The notes under the pieces were generated by a model that had not been told where the DNA came from, did no database searches, and saw only the letters and a program-made list of their open reading frames with translations. 64,000 nucleotides of DNA from Siphonodentalium dalli (Eukaryota; Mollusca; Scaphopoda; Gadilida; Siphonodentaliidae): contig CP136063.1 in assembly GCA_032622095.1 (NCBI GenBank), positions 273,041,426 to 273,105,425 on the forward strand, written 5' to 3'. Below, piece after piece: positions 1-13,000 of this stretch. Positions within the stretch are counted from its first letter, which is position 1; every line of letters begins with the position of its first letter. The position numbers and the translations under genes were made by a program.

Positions 1-645
1 AGACTAACAATGGACGTTCTTTGTTGGTTACATACCAGGGATAAGACTAGCAATGAACGCTCTTTATTTGTAACATACCATGAATAAGACTAACAATGGA
101 CGTTCTTTGTTGGTTACATACCAGGAATAAGACTAGCAATGAACGCTCTTTATTTGTAACATATCAGGAGTAAGACTAACAATGAACGCTCTTTATTTGT
201 AACTTACCAAGAGTAAGACTAACAATGGACGTTATTTGTTGTTTACATACCAGGGATAAGACTAGCAATGAACGCTCTTTATTTGTAACATGCAATGAAT
301 AAGACTAACAATTGACGTTCTTTGTTGGTTACATACCAGAAATAAGACTAGCAATGAACGCTCTTTATTTTTAACATACCATGAATAAGACTAACAATGG
401 ACGTTCTTTGTTGGTTACATACCAGGATTAAGACTAGCAATGAACGCTCTTTATTTCTAACATACAATGAGTAAGACTAACTATGAACGCGCTTTATTTG
501 TAACATACCAGGAATAAACTAACAATGGACGTTCTTTGTTGGTTACATACCAGGAATAGATTATCAGTGGACGCTCTTTATTTGTAACATACCATGAATA
601 AGACTAACAATGGACGTTCTTTGTTGGTTACATACCAGGAGTAAG
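1..645 (+). repeat. Alternating 86-bp dimer domain 1 (left end cut)
   Basis: Two 43-bp monomer types alternate: one with TAGCAATGAACGCTC and TTATTTGTAACAT, the other with AACAATGGACGTTC and TTGTTGGTTACAT. The alternation ends at GGAGTAAGACTATCAATG. Because 43 is not a multiple of 3, no frame stays open here, which explains the lack of long open frames. Confidence 0.85.
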
Positions 646-2239
646 ACTATCAATGAGCGTTCTTTATTTGTAACATACAAGGAATAGACTAACAATGAAC
701 GCTCTTTATTAGTAACATACCAGGAATAAGACTAACAATGAGCGTTCGCTATTTGTAACATACCAGGAATAAGACTAACAATGAGCGTTCTTTATTTGTA
801 ACATACCATGACTAAGACTGACAATGCACGGTATTTATTGGTAACATACAATGAGTAGACTTACAATGAACGCTCTTTATGTGTAACATACCAGGAATAA
901 GACTAACAATGAACGATCTTTATTTGTAACATACCATGAATATACTAACAAGGAACGCTCTTTATTTCTAACATACCATGACTAATACTAACAATGAACG
1001 GTCTTATTTTTAACATACAATGAGTAAGACTAACATTGAACGCTCTGTATTTGTAACATACCAGGCATAAGACTAACAATGAACGATCTTTATTTGTAAC
1101 ATACCATGAATATACTAACAATGAACGCTTGTTATGTGTATCATACCAGGAATAAGACTAACAATGAACGCTCTTTATTTGTAACATACCAGGGATAGAC
1201 CAACAATTAACGCTCTTTATTTGTAAAATACCATGAATATACTAACAAGGAACGCTCTTTGTTTGTAACATACAAGGAGTAAGACTAACAATGAACGCTC
1301 TTTATTTGTAACATACCAGGCATAGACTAAATAACAATGAGCGTTATTTATTTGTAACAAACCAGGAATAGACTAACAATGAACGCTCTTTATTTTTAAC
1401 ATACAATGTGTAAGACTAACAATGAACGCTCTTTATTTGTAACATACCAGGAATAAGACTAACAATGAACGATCTTTATTTGTAACATACCATGAATATA
1501 CTAACAATGAACGCTCTTTATTCGTAACATACCAGGAATAAGACTAACAATGAATGATCTTTATTGGTAACATACCAGGCATAGACTAACAATGAACGCT
1601 CATTATTGGTTATTTACCAGGAGGTGACTAACAGTGAACGCTCTTTATTTGTAACATACCATGAATAAGACTAACAATGGACGTTCTTTGTTGGTTACAT
1701 ACCAGGAATAGACTAACAATGGGCATTCTATATTGGTAACATACCAGGAGTAAGACTAACAATGAACGCTCTTTATTTATAACATACCAGGAATAGACTA
1801 ACAATGAGCGTTCTTCATTTGTAACATACCAGGAGTAAGACTAACAATGAACGCTCTTTATTTTTAACATACCAGGAATAGACTATATAGCAATGAACGT
1901 TCTTTATTTGTAACATACTAGGAATAGACTAACAATGAACGCTCTTTATTTGTAACATACCAGGAATAGACTAACAATGAACGTTCTTTATTTGTAACAT
2001 ACCTGGAATAAGACTAACAATGGACGTTCTTTATTTGTAACATACCAGGAATAGACTAACAATGAGCGTTCTTTATTTGTGACATACCAGGAATAAGACT
2101 AGCAATGAGCGTTCTGTATTTGTAACATACCAGGAATAGACTAGCAATGAACGCTCTTTATTTGTAACATACCAGGAATAGACTAAAAATGGACGTTCTT
2201 TATTTGTAACATACCAGGAATAAGACTAACAATGGACGT
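1..2239 (+). repeat. Satellite block left of the 6,555-bp duplication, colinear with 5793..8413
   Basis: No gene is visible. Bases 1..1190 follow 5793..6981 closely (offset 5,792). After 1190 the offset becomes 5,962, so about 170 bp (four monomers, about 6982..7151 in the other copy) are absent here. From about 1521 the offset is 6,174, so another block of about 212 bp (five monomers) is absent. The segment is therefore an older or independently trimmed relative of the right part of the 6,555-bp unit. Its left end is cut by the window, so the full unit cannot be seen. Confidence 0.8.
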
Positions 2240-2510
2240 TCTTTATTTGTAATTTACCAGGAATAAACAAACAATGAGCGTTCTTTATTTGTAACATACC
2301 AGGAATAAGACTAGCAATGAACGTTCTTCATTTGTAACATACCAGGAATAGACTAGCAATGAACGCTCTTTATTTGTAACATACCAGGAATAGACTAACA
2401 ATGGACGTTCTTTATTTGTAACATACCAGGAATAGACTAACAATGAGCGTTCTTTATTTGTAACATACCAGGAATAAGACCAACAATGGACGTTCTTTAT
2501 TTGTAACATA

Positions 2511-2990
2511 TCAGGAATAGACTATCAATGGACACTCTTTATTTGTAACGTACCAGGAATAGACTAGCAATGAACGCTCTTTGTTTGTAACATACCATGA
2601 ATAGACTAGCAATGAACGCTTTTTATTTGTTACATACAAGTAATAGACTAAAAATGAGCGTTCGTTATTTGTAACATACCATGAATAGACTAACAACGAA
2701 CGCTCTTTATTTGTAACATACCAGGAATAGACTAGCAATGAACGCTCTTTATTTGTAACATACCAGGAATATACTAACAATGATCGTTCTTTATTTGTAA
2801 CATACCATGAATATACTAGCAATGAGCGTTCTTTATTTGTAACATACCAGGAATAGACTAACAATGAACGCTCTTTATTTGTAACATACCAGGAATAGAC
2901 TAACAATGAGCGTTCTTTATTTGTAACATACCAGGAATAGACTAACAATGAACGCTCTTTATTTGTAACATACCAGGAATAGACTAACAA
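2511..2990 (-). other. Open frame of 159 codons in 42-bp monomers, probably not a gene
   Basis: About eleven copies of VYSWYVTNKERSLL in a row. The annotated first codon is TTG, not ATG, so in a nuclear genome it would not be a normal start. An identical frame lies at 9066..9545 because it is inside the 6,555-bp duplication. It breaks where 43-bp monomers begin on either side, which is the behaviour of a repeat by-product. Confidence 0.3.
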
Positions 2991-3220
2991 TGATCATTCT
3001 GTGTTGGTTACATACCACGAATAAGACGAGCAATGAACGCACTTTATTTGTAACATACCAGGAATAGATTAGCAATGAACGCTCTTTATTTGTAACATAC
3101 CAGGAATAGACTAACAATGAACGCTCTGTATTTGTAACATACCAGGAATAGATAAACAATTAACGCTCTTTATTTGTAACATACCAGGAATAAGACTAAC
3201 AATGAACGCTCATTATTGGT

Positions 3221-4125
3221 ATGTGAATGATCTTTATTTGTAACATACCATGATTAAGACTAACAATGGACGTACTTTGTTGGTTACATACCAGGAATAA
3301 GACAGGCAATGAACGCTCTTTATTTGTAACATACCAAGAATAAGACTAGCAATGGACGTTCTTTGTTGGTTAAATACCAGGAATAAGACTAGCAATGAAC
3401 GCTCTTTATTTGTAACATACCAGGAGTAAGACTAACAATGAACGCTCTTTATTGGTAACATACCAGGAGTAAGACTAACAATGGACGTTCTTTGTTGGTT
3501 ACATACCAGGGATAAGACTAGCAATGAACGCTCTTTATTTGTAACATACCATGAATAAGACTAACAATGGACGTTCTTTGTTGGTTACATACCAGGAATA
3601 AGACAAGCAATGCACGCTCTTTATTTGTAACATATCAGGAGTAAGACTAACAATGAACGCTCTTTATTTGTAACTTACCAAGAGTAAGACTAACAATGGA
3701 CGTTATTTGTTGTTTACATACCAGGGATAAGACAAGCAATGAACGCTCTTTATTTGTAACATGCAATGAATAAGACTAACAATTGACGTTCTTTGTTGGT
3801 TACATACCAGAAATAAGACTAGCAATGAACGCTCTTTATTTTTAACATACCATGAATAAGACTAACAATGGACGTTCTTTGTTGGTTACATACCAGGATT
3901 AAGACTAGCAATGAACGCTCTTTATTTCTAACATACAATGAGTAAGACTAACTATGAACGCGCTTTATTTGTAACTTACCAGGAATAAACCAACAATGGA
4001 CGTTCTTTGTTGGTTACATACCAGGAATAGATTAACAGTGGACGCTCTTTATTTGTAACATACCATGAATAAGACTAACAATGGACATTCTTTGTTGGTT
4101 ACATACCAGGAGTAAGACTATCAAT
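3221..4125 (+). repeat. Alternating dimer domain 2
   Basis: Opens with the half-monomer GTATGTGAATGATC and alternates the GAACGCTC and GGACGTTC monomers. Marked by GACAAGCAATG near 3604 and 3733, and by TTTGTAACTTACC near 3970. Confidence 0.85.
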
Positions 4126-5541
4126 GAGCGTTCTTTATTTGTAACATACAAGGAATAGACTAACAATGAACGCTCTTTATTAGTAACATACCAGGTATAA
4201 GACTAACAATGAGCGTTCGCTATTTGTAACATACCAGGAATAAGACTAACAATGAGCGTTCTTTATTTGTAACATACCATGACTAAGACTGACAATGCAC
4301 GGTATTTATTGGTAACATACAATGAGTAGACTTACAATGAACGCTCTTTATGTGTAACATACCAGGAATAAGACTAACAATGAACGATCTTTATTTGTAA
4401 CATACCATGAATATACTAACAAGGAACGCTCTTTATTTCTAACATACCATGACTAATACTAACAATGAACGGTCTTATTTTTAACATACAATGAGTAAGA
4501 CTAACATTGAACGCTCTGTATTTGTAACATACCAGGAATAAGACTAACAATGAACGCTCTTTATTTGTAACATACCATGAACAAGAATAACAATGGACGA
4601 TCTTTATTTGTAACATACCACGAATAGACTAACAATGAACGCTCTTCAATTGTAACATACCAGGAATAGACTAACAATGAACGCTCTTTATTTGTAACAT
4701 ACCAGGAATAGACTAACAATGAACGCTCTTTATTTGTAACATACCAGGGATAGACCAACAATTAACGCTCTTTATTTGTAATATACCATGAATAGACTAA
4801 CAATGAACGTTCTTTATTTGTAACATACCATGAATAAACTAACAATGAACGTTCTTTATTTGTAACATACCAGGAATAAGACAAACAATGAACGCTCTTT
4901 ATTTGTAACATACCAGGAATAGTCTTACAATGAACGCTCTTTATTTGTAACATAACATGAATAGACTAGCAATGAACGCTCTTTATTAGTAACATACCAG
5001 GAATATAATAACAATGAATGCTCTTTATTTGTAACATACCAGGAATAGACTAACAATGAACGCTCTTTATTTGGAACATACCATGAATAGACTAAAAATG
5101 AACGTTCTTTATTTGTAACATACCAGGAATAGAGTAACAATGAACGCTCTTTTATTTGTAACATACCAGGAATAGACTAACAAAGAACGCTCTTTATTTG
5201 TAACTTACCAGGAATAGACTAACAATGAACGTTCTTTATTTGTAACATACCAGGAATAGACTAACAATGAGCGTTCTTTATTTGTAGCATATTAGGAGTA
5301 AGACTAACAATGAAAGTTCTTTATTTTTAACATACAATGAGTAAGACTAACAATGAACGCTCTATATTTGTAACATACCAGGCATAAGACTAACAATGAA
5401 CGATCTTTATTTGTAACATACCATGAATATATTAACAATGAACGCTTTTTATGTGTATCATACCAGGAATAAGACTAACAATGAACGCTCTTTATTTGTA
5501 ACATACCATGAATAAGAATAACAATGGACGCTCATTATTGG
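3221..5541 (+). repeat. 2,321-bp sub-block inside the 6,555-bp unit, first copy
   Basis: This runs from the half-monomer at 3221 to just before the next half-monomer at 5542. It holds an alternating-dimer domain (3221..4125) followed by 42-bp-rich satellite with minus-strand open frames (for example 4561..4761 and 4925..5164). It recurs at 9776..12096 as part of the 6,555-bp copy 2. Copy-specific variants include GACAAGCAATGCACGCTC near 3602 and GGACATTC near 4083. Confidence 0.8.
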
Positions 5542-6445
5542 TATGTGAATGATCTTTATTTGTAACATACCATGATTAAGACTAACAATGGACGTACTTT
5601 GTTGGTTACATACCAGGAATAAGACAGGCAATGAACGCTCTTTATTTGTAACATACCATGAATAAGACTAGCAATGGACGTTCTTTGTTGGTTAAATACC
5701 AGGAATAAGACTAGCAATGAACGCTCTTTATTTGTAACATAACAGGAGTAAGACTAACAATGAACGCTCTTTATTGGTAACATAACAGGAGTAAGACTAA
5801 CAATGGACGTTCTTTGTTGGTTACATACTAGGGATAAGACTAGCAATGAACGCTCTTTATTTGTAACATACCATGAATAAGACTAACAATGGACGTTCTT
5901 TGTTGGTTACATACCAGGAATAAGACTAGCAATGAACGCTCTTTATTTGTAACATATCAGGAGTAAGACTAACAATGAACGCTCTTTATTTGTAACTTAC
6001 CAAGAGTAAGACTAACAATGGACGTTATTTGTTGTTTACATACCAGGGATAAGACTAGCAATGAACGCTCTTTATTTGTAACATGCAATGAATAAGACTA
6101 ACAATTGACGTTCTTTGTTGGTTACATACCAGAAATAAGACTAGCAATGAACGCTCTTTATTTTTAACATACCATGAATAAGACTAACAATGGACGTTCT
6201 TTGTTGGTTACATACCAGGATTAAGACTAGCAATGAACGCTCTTTATTTCTAACATACAATGAGTAAGACTAACTATGAACGCGCTTTATTTGTAACATA
6301 CCAGGAATAAACCAACAATGGACGTTCTTTGTTGGTTACATACCAGGAATAGATTAACAGTGGACGCTCTTTATTTGTAACATACCATGAATAAGACTAA
6401 CAATGGACGTTCTTTGTTGGTTACATACCAGGAGTAAGACTATCA
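5542..6445 (+). repeat. Alternating dimer domain 3
   Basis: Same plan as domain 2. Marked by TAACATAACAGGAG near 5745 and 5780 and by ACATACTAGGGATAAG near 5823. Confidence 0.85.
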
Positions 6446-7190
6446 ATGAGCGTTCTTTATTTGTAACATACAAGGAATAGACTAACAATGAACGCTCTTT
6501 ATTAGTAACATACCAGGAATAAGACTAACAATGAGCGTTCGCTATTTGTAACATACCAGGAATAAGACTAACAATGAGCGTTCTTTATTTGTAACATACC
6601 ATGACTAAGACTGACAATGCACGGTATTTATTGGTAACATACAATGAGTAGACTTACAATGAACGCCCTTTATGTGTAACATACCAGGAATAAGACTAAC
6701 AATGAACGATCTTTATTTGTAACATACCATGAATATACTAACAAGGAACGCTCTTTATTTCTAACATACCATGACTAATACTAACAATGAACGGTCTTAT
6801 TTTTAACATACAATGAGTAAGACTAACATTGAACGCTCTGTATTTGTAACATACCAGGCATAAGACTAACAATGAACGATCTTTATTTGTAACAAACCAT
6901 GAATATACTAACAATGAACGCTTGTTATGTGTATCATACCAGGAATAAGACTAACAATGAACGCTCTTTATTTGTAACATACCATGAACAAGAATAACAA
7001 TGGACGGTCTTTATTTGTAACATACCAGGAATAGACTAACAATGAACGCTCTTCAATTGTAACATACCAGGAATAGACTAACAATGAACGCTCTTTATTT
7101 GTAACATACCATGAATAGACTAACACTGAACGCTCTTTATTTGTAACATACCAGGGATAGACCAACAATTAACGCTCTTTATTTGTAAAA
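5542..7190 (+). repeat. 2,321-bp sub-block, partial second copy
   Basis: Homologous to 3221..4783. The offset is 2,321 bp at first and 2,407 bp from about 6960, because this copy keeps two monomers (86 bp, with GAACGCTTGTTATGTG) that the first lacks. Homology fails near 7190, where this copy reads TAAAATACCATGAATATAC and the first reads TAATATACCATGAATAGAC. It recurs at 12097..13745. Confidence 0.75.
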
Positions 7191-9775
7191 TACCATGAAT
7201 ATACTAACAAGGAACGCTCTTTGTTTGTAACATACAAGGAGTAAGACTAACAATGAACGCTCTTTATTTGTAACATACCAGGAATAGACTAAATAACAAT
7301 GAGCGTTATTTATTTGTAACAAACCAGGAATAGACTAACAATGAACGCTCTTTATTTTTAACATACAATGTGTAAGACTAACAATGAACGCTCTTTATTT
7401 GTAACATACCAGGAATAAGACTAACAATGAACGATCTTTATTTGTAACATACCATGAATATACTAACAAGGAACGCTCTTTATTTGTAACATACAATGAC
7501 CAAGACTAACAATGAACGGTCTTTATTGGTAACAAACAATACATAGACTAACAATGAACGCTCTTTATGTGTAACATACCAGGAATAAGACTACCAATGG
7601 ACGTTCTTTGTTGGTTACATACCAGGAATAGACTAACAATAAACGCTCTTTGTTTGTAACATACCAGGAATAGACTAACAATGAACGCTCTTTATTCGTA
7701 ACATACCAGGAATAAGACTAACAATGAATGATCTTTATTGGTAACATACCAGGAATAGACTAACAATGAACGCTCATTATTGGTTATTTACCAGGAGGTG
7801 ACTAACAGTGAACGCTCTTTATTTGTAACATACCATGAATAAGACTAACAATGGACGTTCTTTGTTGGTTACATACCAGGAATAGACTAACAATGGGCAT
7901 TCTATATTGGTAACATACCAGGAGTAAGACTAACAATGAACGCTCTTTATTTATAACATACCAGGAATAGACTAACAATGAGCGTTCTTCATTTGTAACA
8001 TACCAGGAGTAAGACTAACAATGAACGCTCTTTATTTTTAACATACCAGGAATAGACTATATAGCAATGAGCGTTCTTTATTTGTAACATACTAGGAATA
8101 GACTAACAATGAACGCTCTTTATTTGTAACATACCAGGAATAGACTAACAATGAACGTTCTTTATTTGTAACATACCTGGAATAAGACTAACAATGGACG
8201 TTCTTTATTTGTAACATACCAGGAATAGACTAACAATGAGCGTTCTTTATTTGTGACATACCAGGAATAAGACTAGCAATGAACGTTCTGTATTTGTAAC
8301 ATACCAGGAATAGACTAGCAATGAACGCTCTTTATTTGTAACATACCAGGAATAGACTAAAAATGGACGTTCTTTATTTGTAACATACCAGGAATAAGAC
8401 TAACAATGGACGTTCTTTATTTGTAATTTACCAGGAATAAACAAACAATGAGCGTTCTTTATTTGTAACATACCAGGAATAAGACTAGCAATGAACGTTC
8501 TTTATTTCTAACATACCATGACTAATACTAACAATGAACGGTCTTATTTTTAACATACAATGAGTAAGACTAACATTGAACGCTCTGTATTTGTAACATA
8601 CCAGGAATAAGAATAACAATGGACGATCTTTATTTGTAACATACCACGAATAGACTAACAATGAACGCTCTTCAATTGTAACATACCAGGAATAGACTAA
8701 CAATGAACGCTCTTTATTTGTAACATACCAGGAATAGACTAACAATGAACGCTCTTTATTTGTAACATACCAGGGATAGACCAACAATTAACGCTCTTTA
8801 TTTGTAATTTACCAGGAATAAACAAACAATGAGCGTTCTTTATTTGTAACATACCAGGAATAAGACTAGCAATGAACGTTCTTCATTTGTAACATACCAG
8901 GAATAGACTAGCAATGAACGCTCTTTATTTGTAACATACCAGGAATAGACTAACAATGGACGTTCTTTATTTGTAACATACCAGGAATAGACTAACAATG
9001 AGCGTTCTTTATTTGTAACATACCAGGAATAAGACCAACAATGGACGTTCTTTATTTGTAACATATCAGGAATAGACTATCAATGGACACTCTTTATTTG
9101 TAACGTACCAGGAATAGACTAGCAATGAACGCTCTTTGTTTGTAACATACCATGAATAGACTAGCAATGAACGCTTTTTATTTGTTACATACAAGTAATA
9201 GACTAAAAATGAGCGTTCGTTATTTGTAACATACCATGAATAGACTAACAACGAACGCTCTTTATTTGTAACATACCAGGAATAGACTAGCAATGAACGC
9301 TCTTTATTTGTAACATACCAGGAATATACTAACAATGATCGTTCTTTATTTGTAACATACCATGAATATACTAGCAATGAGCGTTCTTTATTTGTAACAT
9401 ACCAGGAATAGACTAACAATGAACGCTCTTTATTTGTAACATACCAGGAATAGACTAACAATGAGCGTTCTTTATTTGTAACATACCAGGAATAGACTAA
9501 CAATGAACGCTCTTTATTTGTAACATACCAGGAATAGACTAACAATGATCATTCTGTGTTGGTTACATACCACGAATAAGACGAGCAATGAACGCACTTT
9601 ATTTGTAACATACCAGGAATAGATTAGCAATGAACGCTCTTTATTTGTAACATACCAGGAATAGACTAACAATGAACGCTCTGTATTTGTAACATACCAG
9701 GAATAGATAAACAATTAACGCTCTTTATTTGTAACATACCAGGAATAAGACTAACAATGAACGCTCATTATTGGT

Positions 9776-10680
9776 ATGTGAATGATCTTTATTTGTAACA
9801 TACCATGATTAAGACTAACAATGGACGTACTTTGTTGGTTACATACCAGGAATAAGACAGGCAATGAACGCTCTTTATTTGTAACATACCAAGAATAAGA
9901 CTAGCAATGGACGTTCTTTGTTGGTTAAATACCAGGAATAAGACTAGCAATGAACGCTCTTTATTTGTAACATACCAGGAGTAAGACTAACAATGAACGC
10001 TCTTTATTGGTAACATACCAGGAGTAAGACTAACAATGGACGTTCTTTGTTGGTTACATACCAGGGATAAGACTAGCAATGAACGCTCTTTATTTGTAAC
10101 ATACCATGAATAAGACTAACAATGGACGTTCTTTGTTGGTTACATACCAGGAATAAGACAAGCAATGCACGCTCTTTATTTGTAACATATCAGGAGTAAG
10201 ACTAACAATGAACGCTCTTTATTTGTAACTTACCAAGAGTAAGACTAACAATGGACGTTATTTGTTGTTTACATACCAGGGATAAGACAAGCAATGAACG
10301 CTCTTTATTTGTAACATGCAATGAATAAGACTAACAATTGACGTTCTTTGTTGGTTACATACCAGAAATAAGACTAGCAATGAACGCTCTTTATTTTTAA
10401 CATACCATGAATAAGACTAACAATGGACGTTCTTTGTTGGTTACATACCAGGATTAAGACTAGCAATGAACGCTCTTTATTTCTAACATACAATGAGTAA
10501 GACTAACTATGAACGCGCTTTATTTGTAACTTACCAGGAATAAACCAACAATGGACGTTCTTTGTTGGTTACATACCAGGAATAGATTAACAGTGGACGC
10601 TCTTTATTTGTAACATACCATGAATAAGACTAACAATGGACATTCTTTGTTGGTTACATACCAGGAGTAAGACTATCAAT
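9776..10680 (+). repeat. Alternating dimer domain 4
   Basis: The 6,555-bp-shifted copy of domain 2, with the same GACAAGCAATG markers near 10159 and 10288. Confidence 0.85.
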
Positions 10681-12096
10681 GAGCGTTCTTTATTTGTAAC
10701 ATACAAGGAATAGACTAACAATGAACGCTCTTTATTAGTAACATACCAGGTATAAGACTAACAATGAGCGTTCGCTATTTGTAACATACCAGGAATAAGA
10801 CTAACAATGAGCGTTCTTTATTTGTAACATACCATGACTAAGACTGACAATGCACGGTATTTATTGGTAACATACAATGAGTAGACTTACAATGAACGCT
10901 CTTTATGTGTAACATACCAGGAATAAGACTAACAATGAACGATCTTTATTTGTAACATACCATGAATATACTAACAAGGAACGCTCTTTATTTCTAACAT
11001 ACCATGACTAATACTAACAATGAACGGTCTTATTTTTAACATACAATGAGTAAGACTAACATTGAACGCTCTGTATTTGTAACATACCAGGAATAAGACT
11101 AACAATGAACGCTCTTTATTTGTAACATACCATGAACAAGAATAACAATGGACGATCTTTATTTGTAACATACCACGAATAGACTAACAATGAACGCTCT
11201 TCAATTGTAACATACCAGGAATAGACTAACAATGAACGCTCTTTATTTGTAACATACCAGGAATAGACTAACAATGAACGCTCTTTATTTGTAACATACC
11301 AGGGATAGACCAACAATTAACGCTCTTTATTTGTAATATACCATGAATAGACTAACAATGAACGTTCTTTATTTGTAACATACCATGAATAAACTAACAA
11401 TGAACGTTCTTTATTTGTAACATACCAGGAATAAGACAAACAATGAACGCTCTTTATTTGTAACATACCAGGAATAGTCTTACAATGAACGCTCTTTATT
11501 TGTAACATAACATGAATAGACTAGCAATGAACGCTCTTTATTAGTAACATACCAGGAATATAATAACAATGAATGCTCTTTATTTGTAACATACCAGGAA
11601 TAGACTAACAATGAACGCTCTTTATTTGGAACATACCATGAATAGACTAAAAATGAACGTTCTTTATTTGTAACATACCAGGAATAGAGTAACAATGAAC
11701 GCTCTTTTATTTGTAACATACCAGGAATAGACTAACAAAGAACGCTCTTTATTTGTAACTTACCAGGAATAGACTAACAATGAACGTTCTTTATTTGTAA
11801 CATACCAGGAATAGACTAACAATGAGCGTTCTTTATTTGTAGCATATTAGGAGTAAGACTAACAATGAAAGTTCTTTATTTTTAACATACAATGAGTAAG
11901 ACTAACAATGAACGCTCTATATTTGTAACATACCAGGCATAAGACTAACAATGAACGATCTTTATTTGTAACATACCATGAATATATTAACAATGAACGC
12001 TTTTTATGTGTATCATACCAGGAATAAGACTAACAATGAACGCTCTTTATTTGTAACATACCATGAATAAGAATAACAATGGACGCTCATTATTGG

Positions 12097-13000
12097 TATG
12101 TGAATGATCTTGATTTGTAACATACCATGATTAAGACTAACAATGGACGTACTTTGTTGGTTACATACCAGGAATAAGACAGGCAATGAACGCTCTTTAT
12201 TTGTAACATACCATGAATAAGACTAGCAATGGACGTTCTTTGTTGGTTAAATACCAGGAATAAGACTAGCAATGAACGCTCTTTATTTGTAACATAACAG
12301 GAGTAAGACTAACAATGAACGCTCTTTATTGGTAACATAACAGGAGTAAGACTAACAATGGACGTTCTTTGTTGGTTACATACTAGGGATAAGACTAGCA
12401 ATGAACGCTCTTTATTTGTAACATACCATGAATAAGACTAACAATGGACGTTCTTTGTTGGTTACATACCAGGAATAAGACTAGCAATGAACGCTCTTTA
12501 TTTGTAACATATCAGGAGTAAGACTAACAATGAACGCTCTTTATTTGTAACTTACCAAGAGTAAGACTAACAATGGACGTTATTTGTTGTTTACATACCA
12601 GGGATAAGACTAGCAATGAACGCTCTTTATTTGTAACATGCAATGAATAAGACTAACAATTGACGTTCTTTGTTGGTTACATACCAGAAATAAGACTAGC
12701 AATGAACGCTCTTTATTTTTAACATACCATGAATAAGACTAACAATGGACGTTCTTTGTTGGTTACATACCAGGATTAAGACTAGCAATGAACGCTCTTT
12801 ATTTCTAACATACAATGAGTAAGACTAACTATGAACGCGCTTTATTTGTAACATACCAGGAATAAACCAACAATGGACGTTCTTTGTTGGTTACATACCA
12901 GGAATAGATTAACAGTGGACGCTCTTTATTTGTAACATACCATGAATAAGACTAACAATGGACGTTCTTTGTTGGTTACATACCAGGAGTAAGACTATCA
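12097..13000 (+). repeat. Alternating dimer domain 5
   Basis: The 6,555-bp-shifted copy of domain 3. It carries the single noticed difference, G at 12112. Confidence 0.85.

Larger units (their letters stand above)
2240..8794 (+). repeat. 6,555-bp block, copy 1
   Basis: First of two tandem copies. Landmarks recur exactly 6,555 bp later: the TTTGTAATTTACCAGG variant at 2246 and 8801, half-monomers at 3221 and 9776, and the GGAGGTGAC variant at 7795 and 14350. The block contains two alternating-dimer domains (3221..4125 and 5542..6445). It starts and ends inside monomers at the same internal position, so the duplication kept the 42/43-bp register. Confidence 0.92.

Noticed and set aside
1619-1654. 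Bacterial ribosome binding site AGGAGGTGA followed by GTG
   Set aside because: The match to the 16S tail is perfect and the spacing good, but the frame is GTG plus five codons before TAA. It is a single variant monomer (also near 7793, 14348, 34171, 42508, 53070 and 60566) in an array with no bacterial genes.
12090-12272. A separate small gene in copy 2 of the 6,555-bp block
   Set aside because: A 60-codon minus-strand frame exists here but not in copy 1 only because G at 12112 replaces T at 5557 and removes a stop. It is a chance opening.
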